Made by a program: the position numbers and the translations under genes
NCBI RefSeq assembly: GCF_026342015.1
Contig: NZ_JAPENL010000001.1
Span: forward strand, 1,364,001 to 1,428,000
From: Micromonospora lupini
Lineage (GTDB): Bacteria > Actinomycetota > Actinomycetes > Mycobacteriales > Micromonosporaceae
Length of the DNA stretch: 64,000 bases
Direction of reading: 5' to 3'
The notes under the pieces: generated by a model
Told to the model about the DNA's origin: nothing
Databases searched by the model: none
Seen by the model: the letters and a program-made list of their open reading frames with translations, nothing else
Shown here: piece by piece, positions 24,520-35,516 of the stretch
How positions within the stretch are numbered: position 1 is the first letter of the stretch
How the letters are laid out: each line of letters begins with the position of its first letter

Positions 24520-27054
24520 TCAGCCCTCGGTCCCCAACGCCACCACCGGGCTGACCCGCGACGCCCGCCGCGCCGGCAGCACGCCGGCCAGCGCGGTCAG
24601 CGCGACCAGCGCCGCGAACAGCCCGACAAGCGACAGCACCGGCAGCGACAGCGGCGCGTTGAGCCCGAGCGCCCGCACGACCAGCCAGGCGTACGGGACG
24701 CCGAGCAGCAGACCGAAGCTCGCACCGATCACCCCGTACAGGCCGGATTCGACGGTAAGCATCGCGCGCAGACCCGCCCGGGACAGGCCGACGGCGCGCA
24801 GCAGCCCTGACTCGCGTACCCGCTCGACCACCGACAGCGCGGTCGTGGACCCCACACCTACCACCGCGATCAGCACGGTCAGGCTGACCAGACCGGCGGT
24901 GATCCAGACCAGGGCGTTCAGCATGGCGTCGTTGCGATCCCGCTCGTCGGCGAGCACCCCGATGCCGAGCCCGGCACCGTTCCCGATCGCCTGCCGCAGC
25001 GCCCGCAACCCGGCGGTGCGACCGTCCTCGCCGGCCCCGGCCGCGTCGGCCAGCAGACCGGTGTACGCCGTCGGCCCGCCGATCCGGTCCAGGTCGGCCC
25101 GGTCGGCGAGGATGCCCGCGTACAGGGGGCCACGGTCGGGCAGGACCGCCGCCACCCGTACGTCGACAGTCCGCCCGCCGCGGGCGAGGGTGACTGCGTC
25201 GCCGGCGTGCAGCCCGGCGTTGCGGGCCACCCAGTCGCCGAGCACGATCCGGCCGGGTCCACGGTCGGCGAGGTTGCCCTGCGCCACGTCCAGGTCGGCG
25301 ATCCTCGGCAACGCCGACATGTCGAGGTCGGTCGTCGAGTACCCGGACTCGGCGTCGCCGAGCCGTTGGGCGCCCCGCATCAGCACGACGTCGTAGACCA
25401 TCCGGTACGGCACCACACGGGTCAGCGCGCCGTGCGCCGCCCGCGCCCGCGTCACGACTGCGACAGGCACGGTCGCGCCCTCGCTGGCCGACACCTCGAA
25501 GTCGGCAGGCGCGGAGAGGGCCATGTCGCGATCGGCGACGACACGCATCGACGCGCCGCCGATGAGCACGCCGGAGATCAGGGTCACGCCGAGCGCGACC
25601 ACGACGGAGACGGCGGCGGCCCGCCGTGGCGTCCCACCGATCCCGCCGACCGCCAACCGCCCCAGCGGTCCGACCTGGCGCAACGGCCAACCGGCCACGG
25701 CCAGCACCGGGCGCACCAGCAGCGGCCCGAGGGCGACCAGGGCGAAGAACGCAAGCGCCCCCGAGGTGACGAGCAGCAGCAACGCCGCGGTCGGGTCGTA
25801 GGACTCCTGATCCGGCGTCGGCAACCGTCGCACCGCCGCGACGCCGGCCAGCAGCGCGCCGAGGACCAGCAGCGCTCCGGACACCAGACGCGGGACTCCG
25901 ATGCCGCGCCGCCCGGCGGTGACGCTTGCCGCCCGCAGCGCCTCCAGGGGCGAGACCCGGGCGGCGGAGAACGCCGGCGCCAGGACCGCCACCACGGTGA
26001 CGACGACCGCGCCGAGCACCACCGCGACCGCCGCCGCCAGCGACAGTCCTGGCGACGAGATCGCCAGCCCCGAGGCCCGTAGCGCCATGGGGAGGACCTG
26101 GCCCACGGCGAGGGCGCCGACGACTCCCACGACGCCCGCGACCAGCCCGGTCAGTGCCCCCTCGGCGGTCAGCGCGCCCACCAGCGCGCCCCGCCCCGCG
26201 CCCACCGCCCGCAGCAGCGCGAGGTGCTGCATCCGCTGGGCGAAGACGATGCGGAACGTGGAGGTGACCACAAGCGCCGCGGCGACCACCGCGACCGCGA
26301 CGAACATTCCGACGAGCGCGAACAGCCTGCCCACCTGCTCGGCCGCCGCGTCGGCCTCGGCGTCGCGCACCTCGGCGCCGGAGCGGATCGGCTGATCGGC
26401 CGGGACCGCCGCGGTCACCCGCTGGCGAACCATCTCTGCCGCGCCGGCAGCAGTCCGCACGTCGATCCGCTCGACGGTGCTCACCTGACCCCACGCGGCC
26501 ACGGCGTCGTCCGGGGCGTACGCGTTGAAGCCACCGTCGTCGAGGGTGTCGACAACGCCGGTGACGGTGAGCGGCGCCCCGGTGGTGCGTTCGCCGCCCG
26601 TACCGGTGGTCACGGTGCCGACCGCCAGTCCCAGCCGCTCGACGGTACGCCGGGTCACCGCGATCTCGCCGGGCTGCTCCGGGTAGCGGCCCTCGACCAG
26701 GCGGACCGTCGCCAGCGGGCCCGTGCCCGGGTCGGCCCGTAGGTTGAGGTAGCCCTCCGCGAGGGAGACGCCGACGGTCATCCGGCCCACCGCCTCGGTG
26801 ACACCGGGCAGGGCACGGACGTCACGCAGGGCCGCCACGGTGGGCGGCTGCTGCTCCGGGTCACCGATGACCAGGTCGGTGGCGGCCGGCGTGCCGCTGA
26901 GGTTGTCCCGCGCGGTCCGTTCGGTGATGTCCTGCGCCAGGACGGTGCCGAAGACGACGAACGACGCGACGAGGATCGCCAGACCGGTCAGGATCAGTCG
27001 ACCCGGGCGTCGGGCCGCGGCGCTCACCTGGGTACGCAGCACCGTCGCCCTCAT
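24520..27054 (-). CDS. ABC transporter permease, FtsX/MacB-like, duplicated
   Basis: An 844-residue membrane protein with one N-terminal transmembrane helix (LILTGLAILVASFVVFGTVLA), an extracytoplasmic domain, a first FtsX domain (about residues 250-365), central hydrophobic segments and a second FtsX domain (about 715-835). The latter has the coupling segment SGLLRAVGLSRAGLRAMLTVESGLYGVIGA and ends in PARRASRVSPVVALG. This is the ten-helix FtsX-like permease layout used to export peptides, lipids or antibiotics, or for mechanotransmission. Its ATG overlaps the stop codon of the ATPase gene by 4 bp, so the two form one transporter. Confidence 0.93.
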   Translation of the reverse strand: MRATVLRTQVSAAARRPGRLILTGLAILVASFVVFGTVLAQDITERTARDNLSGTPAATDLVIGDPEQQPPTVAALRDVRALPGVTEAVGRMTVGVSLAEGYLNLRADPGTGPLATVRLVEGRYPEQPGEIAVTRRTVERLGLAVGTVTTGTGGERTTGAPLTVTGVVDTLDDGGFNAYAPDDAVAAWGQVSTVERIDVRTAAGAAEMVRQRVTAAVPADQPIRSGAEVRDAEADAAAEQVGRLFALVGMFVAVAVVAAALVVTSTFRIVFAQRMQHLALLRAVGAGRGALVGALTAEGALTGLVAGVVGVVGALAVGQVLPMALRASGLAISSPGLSLAAAVAVVLGAVVVTVVAVLAPAFSAARVSPLEALRAASVTAGRRGIGVPRLVSGALLVLGALLAGVAAVRRLPTPDQESYDPTAALLLLVTSGALAFFALVALGPLLVRPVLAVAGWPLRQVGPLGRLAVGGIGGTPRRAAAVSVVVALGVTLISGVLIGGASMRVVADRDMALSAPADFEVSASEGATVPVAVVTRARAAHGALTRVVPYRMVYDVVLMRGAQRLGDAESGYSTTDLDMSALPRIADLDVAQGNLADRGPGRIVLGDWVARNAGLHAGDAVTLARGGRTVDVRVAAVLPDRGPLYAGILADRADLDRIGGPTAYTGLLADAAGAGEDGRTAGLRALRQAIGNGAGLGIGVLADERDRNDAMLNALVWITAGLVSLTVLIAVVGVGSTTALSVVERVRESGLLRAVGLSRAGLRAMLTVESGLYGVIGASFGLLLGVPYAWLVVRALGLNAPLSLPVLSLVGLFAALVALTALAGVLPARRASRVSPVVALGTEG

Positions 27055-27809
27055 GCCGGGACCGCCAGCTCGCGCAGCGCGTCGGTGACCGAGCCCTGGT
27101 TCGGCGCGTCGATCTCGCCGGCGACCCGCCCGTCGGCGAGCAGCACCACCCGGTCGGCGTACGCGGCGGCGATCGGATCGTGGGTGACCATGACGACCGT
27201 CTGGCCCAGGTCGCGTACCGAGTCGCGCAGGATGGCGAGGACCTCCGCTCCGGAGCGGGAGTCGAGGTTGCCGGTCGGCTCGTCGGCGAAGACGACCTCG
27301 GGCCGCGACACCAGTGCCCGGGCCAGCGCCACCCGCTGTTGCTGGCCGCCGGAGAGTTCGCTGGGTCGGTGCCCGAGCCGTTGTCCGAGGCCCAGCACGT
27401 CGACGAGGTGCGCGAGCAGGTCACGGTCGGGCTCCCGGCCGGCGAGGTCCAGCGGCAGCGTGATGTTCTGCGCGGCGGTGAGCTGTGGCAGCAGGTTGAA
27501 CGCCTGGAAGACGAAGCCGATCCGGTCGCGGCGTACGCGGGTCAGGGTGCGGTCGGACTGACCTGTCAGTTCGGTGCCGCCGAGCAGGACCCGGCCGGAG
27601 GTGGCCGTGTCCAGGCCGGCCAGGCAGTGCATGAGCGTCGACTTGCCGGACCCGGACGAGCCCATGATCGCGGTGAACTCGGCCCGGCCGAAGCCGACCG
27701 AGACGCCATCCAGGGCGCGGACCGCGGTGTCGCCGCTGCCGTACACCTTCACCAGGTCGACCGCGGCGACGGCGGCCTGCCCGATCGGCGGCGGGGCGTG
27801 GGTTGTCAT
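27051..27809 (-). CDS. ABC transporter ATP-binding protein (LolD/MacB type)
   Basis: A 252-residue ATPase with Walker A GSSGSGKST, Q-loop VFQAFNLLP, signature LSGGQQQR, Walker B VVFADEPTGNLDS and switch His in VMVTHD. The NLDS after Walker B and the A-loop Tyr in VKVYGSGD place it with the LolD/FtsE/MacB group that partners FtsX-like permeases. The start at 27809 precedes the homologous region; AGGAA lies just upstream. It drives the overlapping permease and diverges from a two-component system, which in Gram-positive bacteria often senses the transporter's substrate. Confidence 0.94.
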   Translation of the reverse strand: MTTHAPPPIGQAAVAAVDLVKVYGSGDTAVRALDGVSVGFGRAEFTAIMGSSGSGKSTLMHCLAGLDTATSGRVLLGGTELTGQSDRTLTRVRRDRIGFVFQAFNLLPQLTAAQNITLPLDLAGREPDRDLLAHLVDVLGLGQRLGHRPSELSGGQQQRVALARALVSRPEVVFADEPTGNLDSRSGAEVLAILRDSVRDLGQTVVMVTHDPIAAAYADRVVLLADGRVAGEIDAPNQGSVTDALRELAVPA

Positions 27810-27956
27810 GGGTTCCTCCAGTGGCTGCGATGTGACCCGGGAAGCCTCGCCCGCGCCGGGCGGGTGCCACATCGGCCCGCGGTCGGGAACCGAGGCCGCC
27901 GGGTCTGTCTTTCGGCCGATCTGCCCGCGCCGCCCGCCTGGCTACGCTGGGTCACG
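27810..27956. promoter_or_regulatory. divergent promoter region, ABC transporter / two-component system
   Basis: The 147-bp gap must hold both promoters. No clear palindrome was found. A TACGCT box 12 bp before the kinase ATG could be a -10, which would give a very short leader. Confidence 0.35.
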
Positions 27957-29159
27957 ATGAACGCGCCGGGATTCTCGACATGGTGGGTACGCCTGGGTCA
28001 GCTCGCCGGTCTGGCGGCGCTGGCCCTGCTCGGTGCCTTCGACCTGCGCTACGGCCTCTACACCGGGGCGAGCGCGGTCGAAGCCCTGCGTGCCCTGGTG
28101 CAGGTGGGGTTGGCGGTGCTGACCGCTGTGGTCTGGCTGCCCGTGCACCGGCAGGGGTCCCGGTCGTTGCCGCTCGCCGCGCTGGTGCTCGGCGCGATCT
28201 CACTCGCCGTCACCTTCGGCTTCGTGCTGCTCAGCGCGAGCGGAAGGTATCTGTTCGGCGGCAGCTGGGGGCTTGCCGAGTCCGCCGGGATGATCGCTGT
28301 GGTGTTCGTGGTGACCAGGTGGGGCGCGGCACGGCTCGCTCCGTGGGCGGCGGTGCTCGCCGCGCTCGCCGCCGCCGCGCTGCCGCTGCGTGCCGGCACC
28401 GAATACGTCTACGTGATCTTCGGGCTGCTCCAGGCGCTCGGCGCCGTCGGCGCCGCCGCCGTCGGGATCTACCTGCGCGTCGTCGCCGCCGGGAGGGAGC
28501 GGGCCATCGCGCTGGTACGGGCCGAGCAACGCGCCGAGTTCGCGCGTGACCTGCACGACTTCATCGCCCACCATGTGACGGGCATCGTGGTGCAGGCGCA
28601 GGGCGCCCGGTTCGTCGCCGAGCAGGACCCGCAACGGGTGATCGTCGCGCTGGAACAGATCGAGCGGGCCGGCGCGGAGACGATGGCCTCGATGCGGCGG
28701 ATGGTCGGCGTCCTGCGCAATCCGGACGCCCCACCGGACGCACCGCTGGCACCGCTGGCCGGCGTGGCCGATCTCGCGCCGCTGCTTGAGGGACACAACG
28801 GCACCACGAACACACCCGCCCTGCTGTACGTCGACGGCCCGCTCGACGGGCTGCCGGTGGAGGTGTCGACGTCGGCGTACCGGGTGGTGATGGAGGGACT
28901 GACAAACGCCCGTCAGCATGCCCCGGACGCTCGCTCGGTGGCCGTGTCCGTACGTCGTACACCGGACTGGCTTCTGGTCCGGGTCGCCGACGACGGCGCG
29001 ACCCCGCGTTCCGCGCCCGCCCGGGGGCACGGTTTCGGCCTGCTCGGCCTCACCGAGCGGGTACGCGCCCTCGGCGGCACGATCACCGCCGGGCCGGGCA
29101 TCTCCGGCGGCTGGGTGCTCGACGCCGCGTTCCCGCTGCGCTCGGCGGTGGCCCGATGA
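27957..29159 (+). CDS. two-component sensor histidine kinase (NarL-type, HisKA_3)
   Basis: A 400-residue membrane kinase. Five to six hydrophobic helices in the first 180 residues anchor it without a large extracellular sensor. HisKA_3 follows with the phospho-acceptor His in FARDLHDFIAHHVTGIVVQAQ, then a HATPase_c domain (N-box VVMEGLTNARQHAP, G-box HGFGLLGLTERVRALGGTI). Such kinases often sense cell-envelope stress or antibiotics. The stop codon overlaps the response regulator ATG by 4 bp. The divergent ABC exporter is the likely target. Confidence 0.93.
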   Translation: MNAPGFSTWWVRLGQLAGLAALALLGAFDLRYGLYTGASAVEALRALVQVGLAVLTAVVWLPVHRQGSRSLPLAALVLGAISLAVTFGFVLLSASGRYLFGGSWGLAESAGMIAVVFVVTRWGAARLAPWAAVLAALAAAALPLRAGTEYVYVIFGLLQALGAVGAAAVGIYLRVVAAGRERAIALVRAEQRAEFARDLHDFIAHHVTGIVVQAQGARFVAEQDPQRVIVALEQIERAGAETMASMRRMVGVLRNPDAPPDAPLAPLAGVADLAPLLEGHNGTTNTPALLYVDGPLDGLPVEVSTSAYRVVMEGLTNARQHAPDARSVAVSVRRTPDWLLVRVADDGATPRSAPARGHGFGLLGLTERVRALGGTITAGPGISGGWVLDAAFPLRSAVAR

Positions 29160-29794
29160 TAAGGGTGCTGATCGCCGACGACCAGGCGATGGTCCGGACC
29201 GGCTTCAGCATGATCATTGGGGCGCAGCCGGACATGGCGGTGGTCGGCGAGGCCGCCGACGGGGTCGCCGCCGTCGAGATGGCCCGGCGACTGCGTCCGG
29301 ACGTGGTGTTGCTGGACATCCGCATGCCCCGCCTCGACGGCCTGGAGGCGTTGCGGCTGCTCGCCGGGCCGGGCGTCGCCGACCCGGTGCGGGTGGTCGT
29401 GGTGACGACCTTCGACCTCGACGAGTACGTGCACACCGCACTGTCCAACGGCGCCTGCGGCTTCCTCTTGAAGGACTCCGGCCCGGCGCTGCTCGTCGAG
29501 GCGGTCCGCGCGGCCGTCTCCGGCGACGCGCTGATCAGCCCGTCCATCACCGTACGGCTGCTGGAGCACCTCAGCCCGCCCACTGCGCCGCGGGACGACG
29601 CCGGCCTGTCCCCGCGGGAACTCGACGTCGTGAAGCTCGTCGCGCGGGGCCTGACCAACGCCGAGATCGCCGGTCAACTCTTCATCGCTGTCGGCACCGT
29701 CAAGACCCACCTCGCCAGCGTGCAGACGAAGCTCCCGGCCCGCAACCGCGTCGAGATCGCCGCCTGGGCCTGGGAACGCCGCCTCGTCGGCTAG
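29156..29794 (+). CDS. NarL/LuxR-family response regulator
   Basis: A 212-residue response regulator. The receiver domain (about residues 1-120) has the acidic pair in LIADDQ, phospho-acceptor Asp in VVLLDIRMPRLDG, the switch Thr in VVTTFD and Lys in LLKDSG. The C-terminal LuxR-type helix-turn-helix is LSPRELDVVKLVARGLTNAEIAGQLFIAVGTVKTHL. It is translationally coupled to the kinase gene and forms its pair; the predicted target is the divergent ABC exporter. Confidence 0.95.
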   Translation: MIRVLIADDQAMVRTGFSMIIGAQPDMAVVGEAADGVAAVEMARRLRPDVVLLDIRMPRLDGLEALRLLAGPGVADPVRVVVVTTFDLDEYVHTALSNGACGFLLKDSGPALLVEAVRAAVSGDALISPSITVRLLEHLSPPTAPRDDAGLSPRELDVVKLVARGLTNAEIAGQLFIAVGTVKTHLASVQTKLPARNRVEIAAWAWERRLVG

Positions 29795-30496
29795 ACGACG
29801 GTCCGACCGACAGCCGACGGAGACTCGGCGGCGAGCGGCGGCACGGCGGCGAGCGGGCGGCACGGCGGCGACCCGGCGGCGGGCGGCGGGCGGCGGCGGG
29901 CCGGCATGGCCGGGTCGCCCGGCAGCGATGCGGCGGCGGCCCAGGAGCAGGTCGAAGGTGTGGTTCGGAGCCTTTGGAGCTGATGTCGTCAACGCACCAG
30001 CGGCAAGCCCGTCGCCCGCGAGCAACCCGAGCCATCCCGACCGCACAGGCCCCGGCCCGCCCGTCGCACGACGTGTCCGCCCACCCTTGATGGCGACGTG
30101 GTGAACGCACCAGCGGCAAGCCCGTCGCCTGCGAGCAAGCCGAGTCGTCCCGACCGCACAGGCCCCGGCCCGCCCGTCCGTCGCACGACGTGTCCGTCCG
30201 CCGTCGATGGCGATGTCGTGAACGAATCAGCTCGAAAGGGAGCGACCACACACTGCCCACCCGCGCCATCGGCAGCCGAGAAGCCACGCGACCAGGCGAG
30301 CCCGTCGACGGGGCATCCTTCCGCTCGTCGGCGACCCGGCATTGACAGCCGCGAGTCGCCGGCCCGCTGCGGACAAATTCATCGTGCGAGACCAATCCGC
30401 AGCAGGCGCCGGCCGAGAGCCGTGCGTGGTGGCAGACAAGTAACGCTCGCGTCCGAGGTCTGGCGTCGACGGCGACATCTTGCGACGCTAACGATC
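29795..30496. other. 702-bp gap with low-complexity and tandem repeats, no supported gene
   Basis: The first part (about 29829-29925) is a run of CGG/GGC-type triplets with short duplications. It is followed by a direct tandem repeat of about 113-117 bp, described separately, and then ordinary sequence up to sthA. Both strands contain open frames because of the base bias, but none has a recognisable product or a credible start. Confidence 0.55.
29982..30230. repeat. tandem direct repeat, two full copies of 113/117 bp and a partial third
   Basis: The anchor AACGCACCAGCGGCAAGCCC occurs at 29991 and 30104, and the degenerate AACGAATCAG at 30221, giving periods of 113 and 117 bp; the difference is a CCGT insertion in copy two. 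Copies one and two are about 90 percent identical by eye over their length, including CCGACCGCACAGGCCCCGGC and CGCACGACGTGTCCG. The third copy breaks off after about 20 bp. Confidence 0.8.
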
Positions 30497-31900
30497 GTGT
30501 ATGACTACGACCTGTTGGTGCTGGGCTCCGGACCCAGCGGTCAGAAGGCCGCGATCGCCGCCGCCAAGCTCGGCAGGCGGGTCGGCATCGTGGACCGCCG
30601 CGACATGATCGGTGGGGTGTGCATCAACACCGGCACCGTCCCGTCCAAGACGCTGCGCGAGGCGGTGCTCTATCTGACCGGCCTGAGCCAGCGCGACCTG
30701 TACGGCAGCAGCTACCGGGTCAAGGAGGACATCACGGTCAGCGACCTGGCCGCCCGTACCCAGCACGTGATCACCCGACAGACCGACGTCATCCGCAACC
30801 AGCTCGCCCGCAACCGGGTCGCGATGATCACCGGGACCGGGCGTTTCGCGGACGCACACTCCATCTGGGTCGACGCCGGCTCTGGGCGCGAGTCGAAGGT
30901 GACGTTCGACAAGGCCATCATCGCGGCCGGCACCCGCCCGGCCCGCCCGGACAGCGTCGACTTCGACGACCGAACCATCGTGGACTCCGACGGCGTCATC
31001 AACCTCCAGGCCGTCCCCCGCAGCATGGTCGTGGTCGGCGCCGGCGTGATCGGCATGGAGTACGCGTCGATGTTCGCCGCCCTCGGCACCAAGGTGACAG
31101 TCGTGGAGCGCCGCGAGCGGATGCTCGAGTTCTGCGACGACGAGGTCGTCGAGTCGCTGAAGTACCACCTGCGCGACCTGTCGGTGGCGTTCCGCTTCGG
31201 CGAGGAGGTCGCTGCGGTGGAGAAGCACCAGACGGCGGCGCTGTGCATCCTCAAGAGCGGCAAGAAGATCGTCGCCGACACCGTCATGTACTCGGCCGGC
31301 AGGCAGGGCCAGACCGACGACCTGGCGTTGCAGGCGGCCGGCCTGGAGGCGGACCGGCGCGGCCGGATCGCCGTCGACGCCAACTACCGCACCCCTGTCG
31401 ACAACATCTACGCGGTGGGCGACGTGATCGGCTTCCCGGCGTTGGCGTCCACCTCGATGGAGCAGGGCCGGCTTGCCGCGCAGCACGCCTGCGGCGAGCC
31501 GATCCGGGAGATGCACGGTCTGCAACCGATCGGCATCTACACCATTCCGGAGATCAGTTTTGTCGGTCAGACCGAGGCCGAGCTGACCGAGGCGTCGACG
31601 CCGTTCGAGGTGGGCATCGCGCGCTACCGCGAGCTGGCCCGCGGTCAGATCGTGGGCGACTCGTACGGGATGCTGAAGCTGCTCGTCTCCCCCGAGGACG
31701 GCCGGCTGCTCGGGGTGCACGTGTTCGGCACCGCGGCGACCGAGATCGTCCACATCGGTCAGGCGGTGATCGGCTGCGGCGGCACGATCGACTACCTGGT
31801 CGACGCCGTGTTCAACTACCCGACCCTGGCCGAGGCGTACAAGGTGGCCGCCTTGGACGCGTCCAACAAGATCCGCAACATCACCCGCATCGACGGCTGA
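30497..31900 (+). CDS. sthA: soluble (Si-specific) NAD(P)+ transhydrogenase
   Basis: A 467-residue FAD flavoprotein that moves hydride between NADPH and NAD+, balancing the two pools in the cytoplasm. The N-terminal Rossmann motif is [19 protein letters not shown]. In the usual redox-disulfide position the sequence is [14 protein letters not shown], where lipoamide dehydrogenase and glutathione reductase have Cys-x4-Cys; the second Cys is Thr, typical of SthA. The NAD(P)-binding [20 protein letters not shown] and the FAD motif [10 protein letters not shown] follow, then the dimerisation domain. GTG at 30497 starts the homologous region; no clear Shine-Dalgarno is seen. Monocistronic. Confidence 0.93.
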   Translation: MYDYDLLVLGSGPSGQKAAIAAAKLGRRVGIVDRRDMIGGVCINTGTVPSKTLREAVLYLTGLSQRDLYGSSYRVKEDITVSDLAARTQHVITRQTDVIRNQLARNRVAMITGTGRFADAHSIWVDAGSGRESKVTFDKAIIAAGTRPARPDSVDFDDRTIVDSDGVINLQAVPRSMVVVGAGVIGMEYASMFAALGTKVTVVERRERMLEFCDDEVVESLKYHLRDLSVAFRFGEEVAAVEKHQTAALCILKSGKKIVADTVMYSAGRQGQTDDLALQAAGLEADRRGRIAVDANYRTPVDNIYAVGDVIGFPALASTSMEQGRLAAQHACGEPIREMHGLQPIGIYTIPEISFVGQTEAELTEASTPFEVGIARYRELARGQIVGDSYGMLKLLVSPEDGRLLGVHVFGTAATEIVHIGQAVIGCGGTIDYLVDAVFNYPTLAEAYKVAALDASNKIRNITRIDG

Positions 31901-31981
31901 GCAACGATTCCCCTCCTCGCGGCTGTCGGTGGCCTCCGCTACGGTGCCGGCACTGTTGACATGTGGGAGGAAGAGGCAGTC

Positions 31982-32425
31982 GTGGGCGCATCCGGGTGGA
32001 GTTACTTCGTCGCGTACCAGCCAGACCTGGACGAGGCGTTGGACGCCCTGCGGGACAAGGTCTTCGCCGAGGGCGACTACTGGTGGGCCCATGGCGAAAT
32101 CCCCAGTTCGGCGAGCGACTATCCCAACCGTCCCGCCACCATGCCGGAACTCTTCAACGACGAGTTGGTGCAGGAGTGCGGCACCCACTCGATCCTCGAC
32201 GTCTACCGGGTGCTGGGCGAGGGCGAGCGGCCCGACTTCGGCACGGTTCAGCCGGTGAGCGCCGCCGAGGCACTGCGCCATGCCGGCACCGAACGGCTGA
32301 CCCGTGAGCATGTGGACGCGATCGAAGGGCTTGCCGAGCGGAACTGGTACGGCCGCTGCGCCGTCCTGCACGACGCGCAGGGCAAGCCGGAGGAAATCTA
32401 CTTCTGGGGCTTCTCGGGCGACTGA
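31982..32425 (+). CDS. conserved hypothetical protein
   Basis: A 147-residue cytoplasmic protein I do not recognise. It is moderately acidic and aromatic-rich (VGASGWSYFVAYQPDLDEALDALRDKVF, then YWWAHGE, RNWYGRCAVLHD and IYFWGFSGD). It has mixed alpha/beta character without catalytic motifs and looks like a small actinobacterial conserved protein. GTG at 31982 is preceded by AGGAAGAGG at 6 bp; an ATG seven codons upstream is possible but has no ribosome-binding site. It lies between sthA and the xylanase gene, convergent with the latter. Confidence 0.75.
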   Translation: MGASGWSYFVAYQPDLDEALDALRDKVFAEGDYWWAHGEIPSSASDYPNRPATMPELFNDELVQECGTHSILDVYRVLGEGERPDFGTVQPVSAAEALRHAGTERLTREHVDAIEGLAERNWYGRCAVLHDAQGKPEEIYFWGFSGD

Positions 32426-32433
32426 CGCCCGGG

Positions 32434-32476
32434 CCGGCCGGTGCGGAGGGTCCGGGCCGACCTCCGCACCGGCCGG
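32434..32476. terminator. bidirectional hairpin terminator
   Basis: Perfect 16-bp arms (32434-32449 and 32461-32476) with an 11-base loop, placed between the hypothetical gene and the convergent xylanase gene. Confidence 0.82.
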
Positions 32477-32483
32477 GGTTCTG

Positions 32484-33926
<1,443 letters not shown>

Positions 33927-35297
33927 TCAGGAGACCGCGCAGGTGGCGCCGTTGAGCGTGAACGACGAGGGTTTGCCGGTGCCGCCGGTGTGGGTGGCCT
34001 GGAACCCGATCTCGACCGACGCGTTCGGGGCGATGGTGGCGTTGTAGGAGACGTTGCGGGCGGTGACCGCTCCGCTCGTCGGGGAGTAGGTGGCGTTCCA
34101 GCCGTTGGTGATGGCCTGGCCGCTGGGCAGCGTGAAGGTAAGCGCCCATCCGTTCACGGCGGCGGTACCGGTGTTGGTGATGGTCACGCTCGCGGTGAGG
34201 CCCGAGTTCCAGGCGTTGACCGTGTACCCGACCCGGCAGGCACCCGCGGTGGGCGGAGGCGTCGTCGGAGGCGGGGTCGTCGGAGGAGGCGTCGTCGGCG
34301 GCGGGGTCGTCGGAGGCGGGGTCGTCGGAGGAGGCGTGGTCGGCGGCGGGGTCGTCGGCGGCGGCGTCGTCGGCGGCGTGGTGCCGTCCAGGCCGAAGAA
34401 GCGGATCACCTGGGCGGCGTCGACAGGGATGTTGTGCGTGACGCCCTGCATGCTGATCGCCTCGACCGGGGCCATCGGGCCGCTGCTGCCGTACCGGGTG
34501 CGGGTGTACCCGGACTGCGGGGAGTCGGTGTACGTCGGGGTCTGGCTCAGACCGTGCACGTTCGTCCACTGCTTGATCTGCTCGCCGAAGTTCGGGTAGC
34601 GCAGCGTCTCGTCGCTGGTGCCGTGCCAGATCTGCATCCGCGGTCGCCGGCCCGTGTAGCCGGGGTACGCCCCGCGGACCAGGTCACCCCACTGCTGCGC
34701 GGTCTTGATGGACTGACCGTTCGCGCACTCGCTGTTCCACTCCGAGCTGCCCCCGGTGGCGAAGCAGGCGAACGGCACCCCGGCGAAGGACGCGCCGGCC
34801 GCGAACACGTCCGGGTAGTCGCCGAGCATGACGTTGGTCATCATCGCGCCCGACGAGGTGCCGGTGGCGAAGACGCGGTCCGGGTCGGCGGCGTACCGCT
34901 GCTTCACGTAGTCGATCATCGAAATGAGCCCGACCGGGTCGCTGCCGCCACCTCGGCGCAGCGCCTGCGGCGAGGCCACGTCCCAGCACTTGCTGCTACG
35001 CGTCGCCGACGGGTAGATGACGATGAATCCGTACCGGTCGGCGAGGGACGCGTACTGCGTGCCGGAGTAGAAGGCGGGGCCCGTTCCGGTGCAGTAGTGC
35101 AGAGCGAGCAGGATGCCCGGCCGGGACGCCACCCGGTCCGGGACGTACAGGTGCATCTGGAGGTTTGTGGGGTTGGCGCCGAAGCCGGTCACCTGGGTGA
35201 GCGTCGCCGCCGACGCCGGGGTGGCGAACGTCAGCGCAGCGGCGGCGACTGTCACGACCGCCGTGAGGACGCCGAGAAGCCTTGTCTTCAGTGTCAT
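33927..35297 (-). CDS. secreted CE1/PHB-depolymerase-type esterase with C-terminal CBM2
   Basis: A 456-residue secreted esterase. The signal peptide (LLGVLTAVVTVAAAALTFATPASAA) begins at the ATG at 35297. The catalytic alpha/beta-hydrolase domain is of the feruloyl/acetylxylan esterase CE1 or PHB-depolymerase type: oxyanion LLALHYCTGT, nucleophile Ser in ATGTSSGAMMTN, acid in IWHGTSDETLRYPNF and His in QGVTHNIP. A long TTPPP linker and a CBM2 module follow. Acetyl or feruloyl removal from xylan would open the chain to the co-transcribed xylanase. The CBM2 module is strikingly like that of the CE3 esterase at the other end of the block. A TTTCCGGAAA operator lies 125 bp upstream. Confidence 0.9.
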   Translation of the reverse strand: MTLKTRLLGVLTAVVTVAAAALTFATPASAATLTQVTGFGANPTNLQMHLYVPDRVASRPGILLALHYCTGTGPAFYSGTQYASLADRYGFIVIYPSATRSSKCWDVASPQALRRGGGSDPVGLISMIDYVKQRYAADPDRVFATGTSSGAMMTNVMLGDYPDVFAAGASFAGVPFACFATGGSSEWNSECANGQSIKTAQQWGDLVRGAYPGYTGRRPRMQIWHGTSDETLRYPNFGEQIKQWTNVHGLSQTPTYTDSPQSGYTRTRYGSSGPMAPVEAISMQGVTHNIPVDAAQVIRFFGLDGTTPPTTPPPTTPPPTTPPPTTPPPTTPPPTTPPPTTPPPTTPPPTAGACRVGYTVNAWNSGLTASVTITNTGTAAVNGWALTFTLPSGQAITNGWNATYSPTSGAVTARNVSYNATIAPNASVEIGFQATHTGGTGKPSSFTLNGATCAVS

Positions 35298-35421
35298 GGT
35301 TCGCGATTCCTCGGGAGAATGGCGCATGGAAGGGGGGTGAGTCGAGGACTGCCCTTCGCCCGACCGTGACCGCGGCTCGCGTGACCGTTGTCAGCTTCGA
35401 TCGAGCACACTCGATTGTCAA

Positions 35422-35435
35422 GGTTTCCGGAAACC
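35422..35435. promoter_or_regulatory. LacI-type operator GGTTTCCGGAAACC
   Basis: A perfect 14-bp palindrome with a central CG, the style of LacI-family operators. The TTTCCGGAAA core recurs before the GH3 operon (45873-45882), and a degenerate form precedes the lacI gene. It lies between the divergent esterase-xylanase and ManD genes, 125 and 172 bp from their starts. Confidence 0.65.
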
Positions 35436-35516
35436 TTTCGGCGCAAGGGATTGGGCGGCCACCTGCACACGAGCACGCGCCAGCGGGACCATGCACCACC
35501 GACCGTCGGCGGGATA

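Noticed and set aside
22814..26494. Very long minus-strand open frame (over 1200 codons) across the lyase-like and ABC permease genes
   Set aside because: Its product is Arg/Gly/Ala-rich without domains, and it is the out-of-frame shadow of two well-supported genes; long false frames are expected at this GC content.
28913..30046. Minus-strand frame through the tandem-repeat gap and the response regulator
   Set aside because: Repeated peptide pieces only mirror the DNA repeat; the rest is antisense to the two-component genes.
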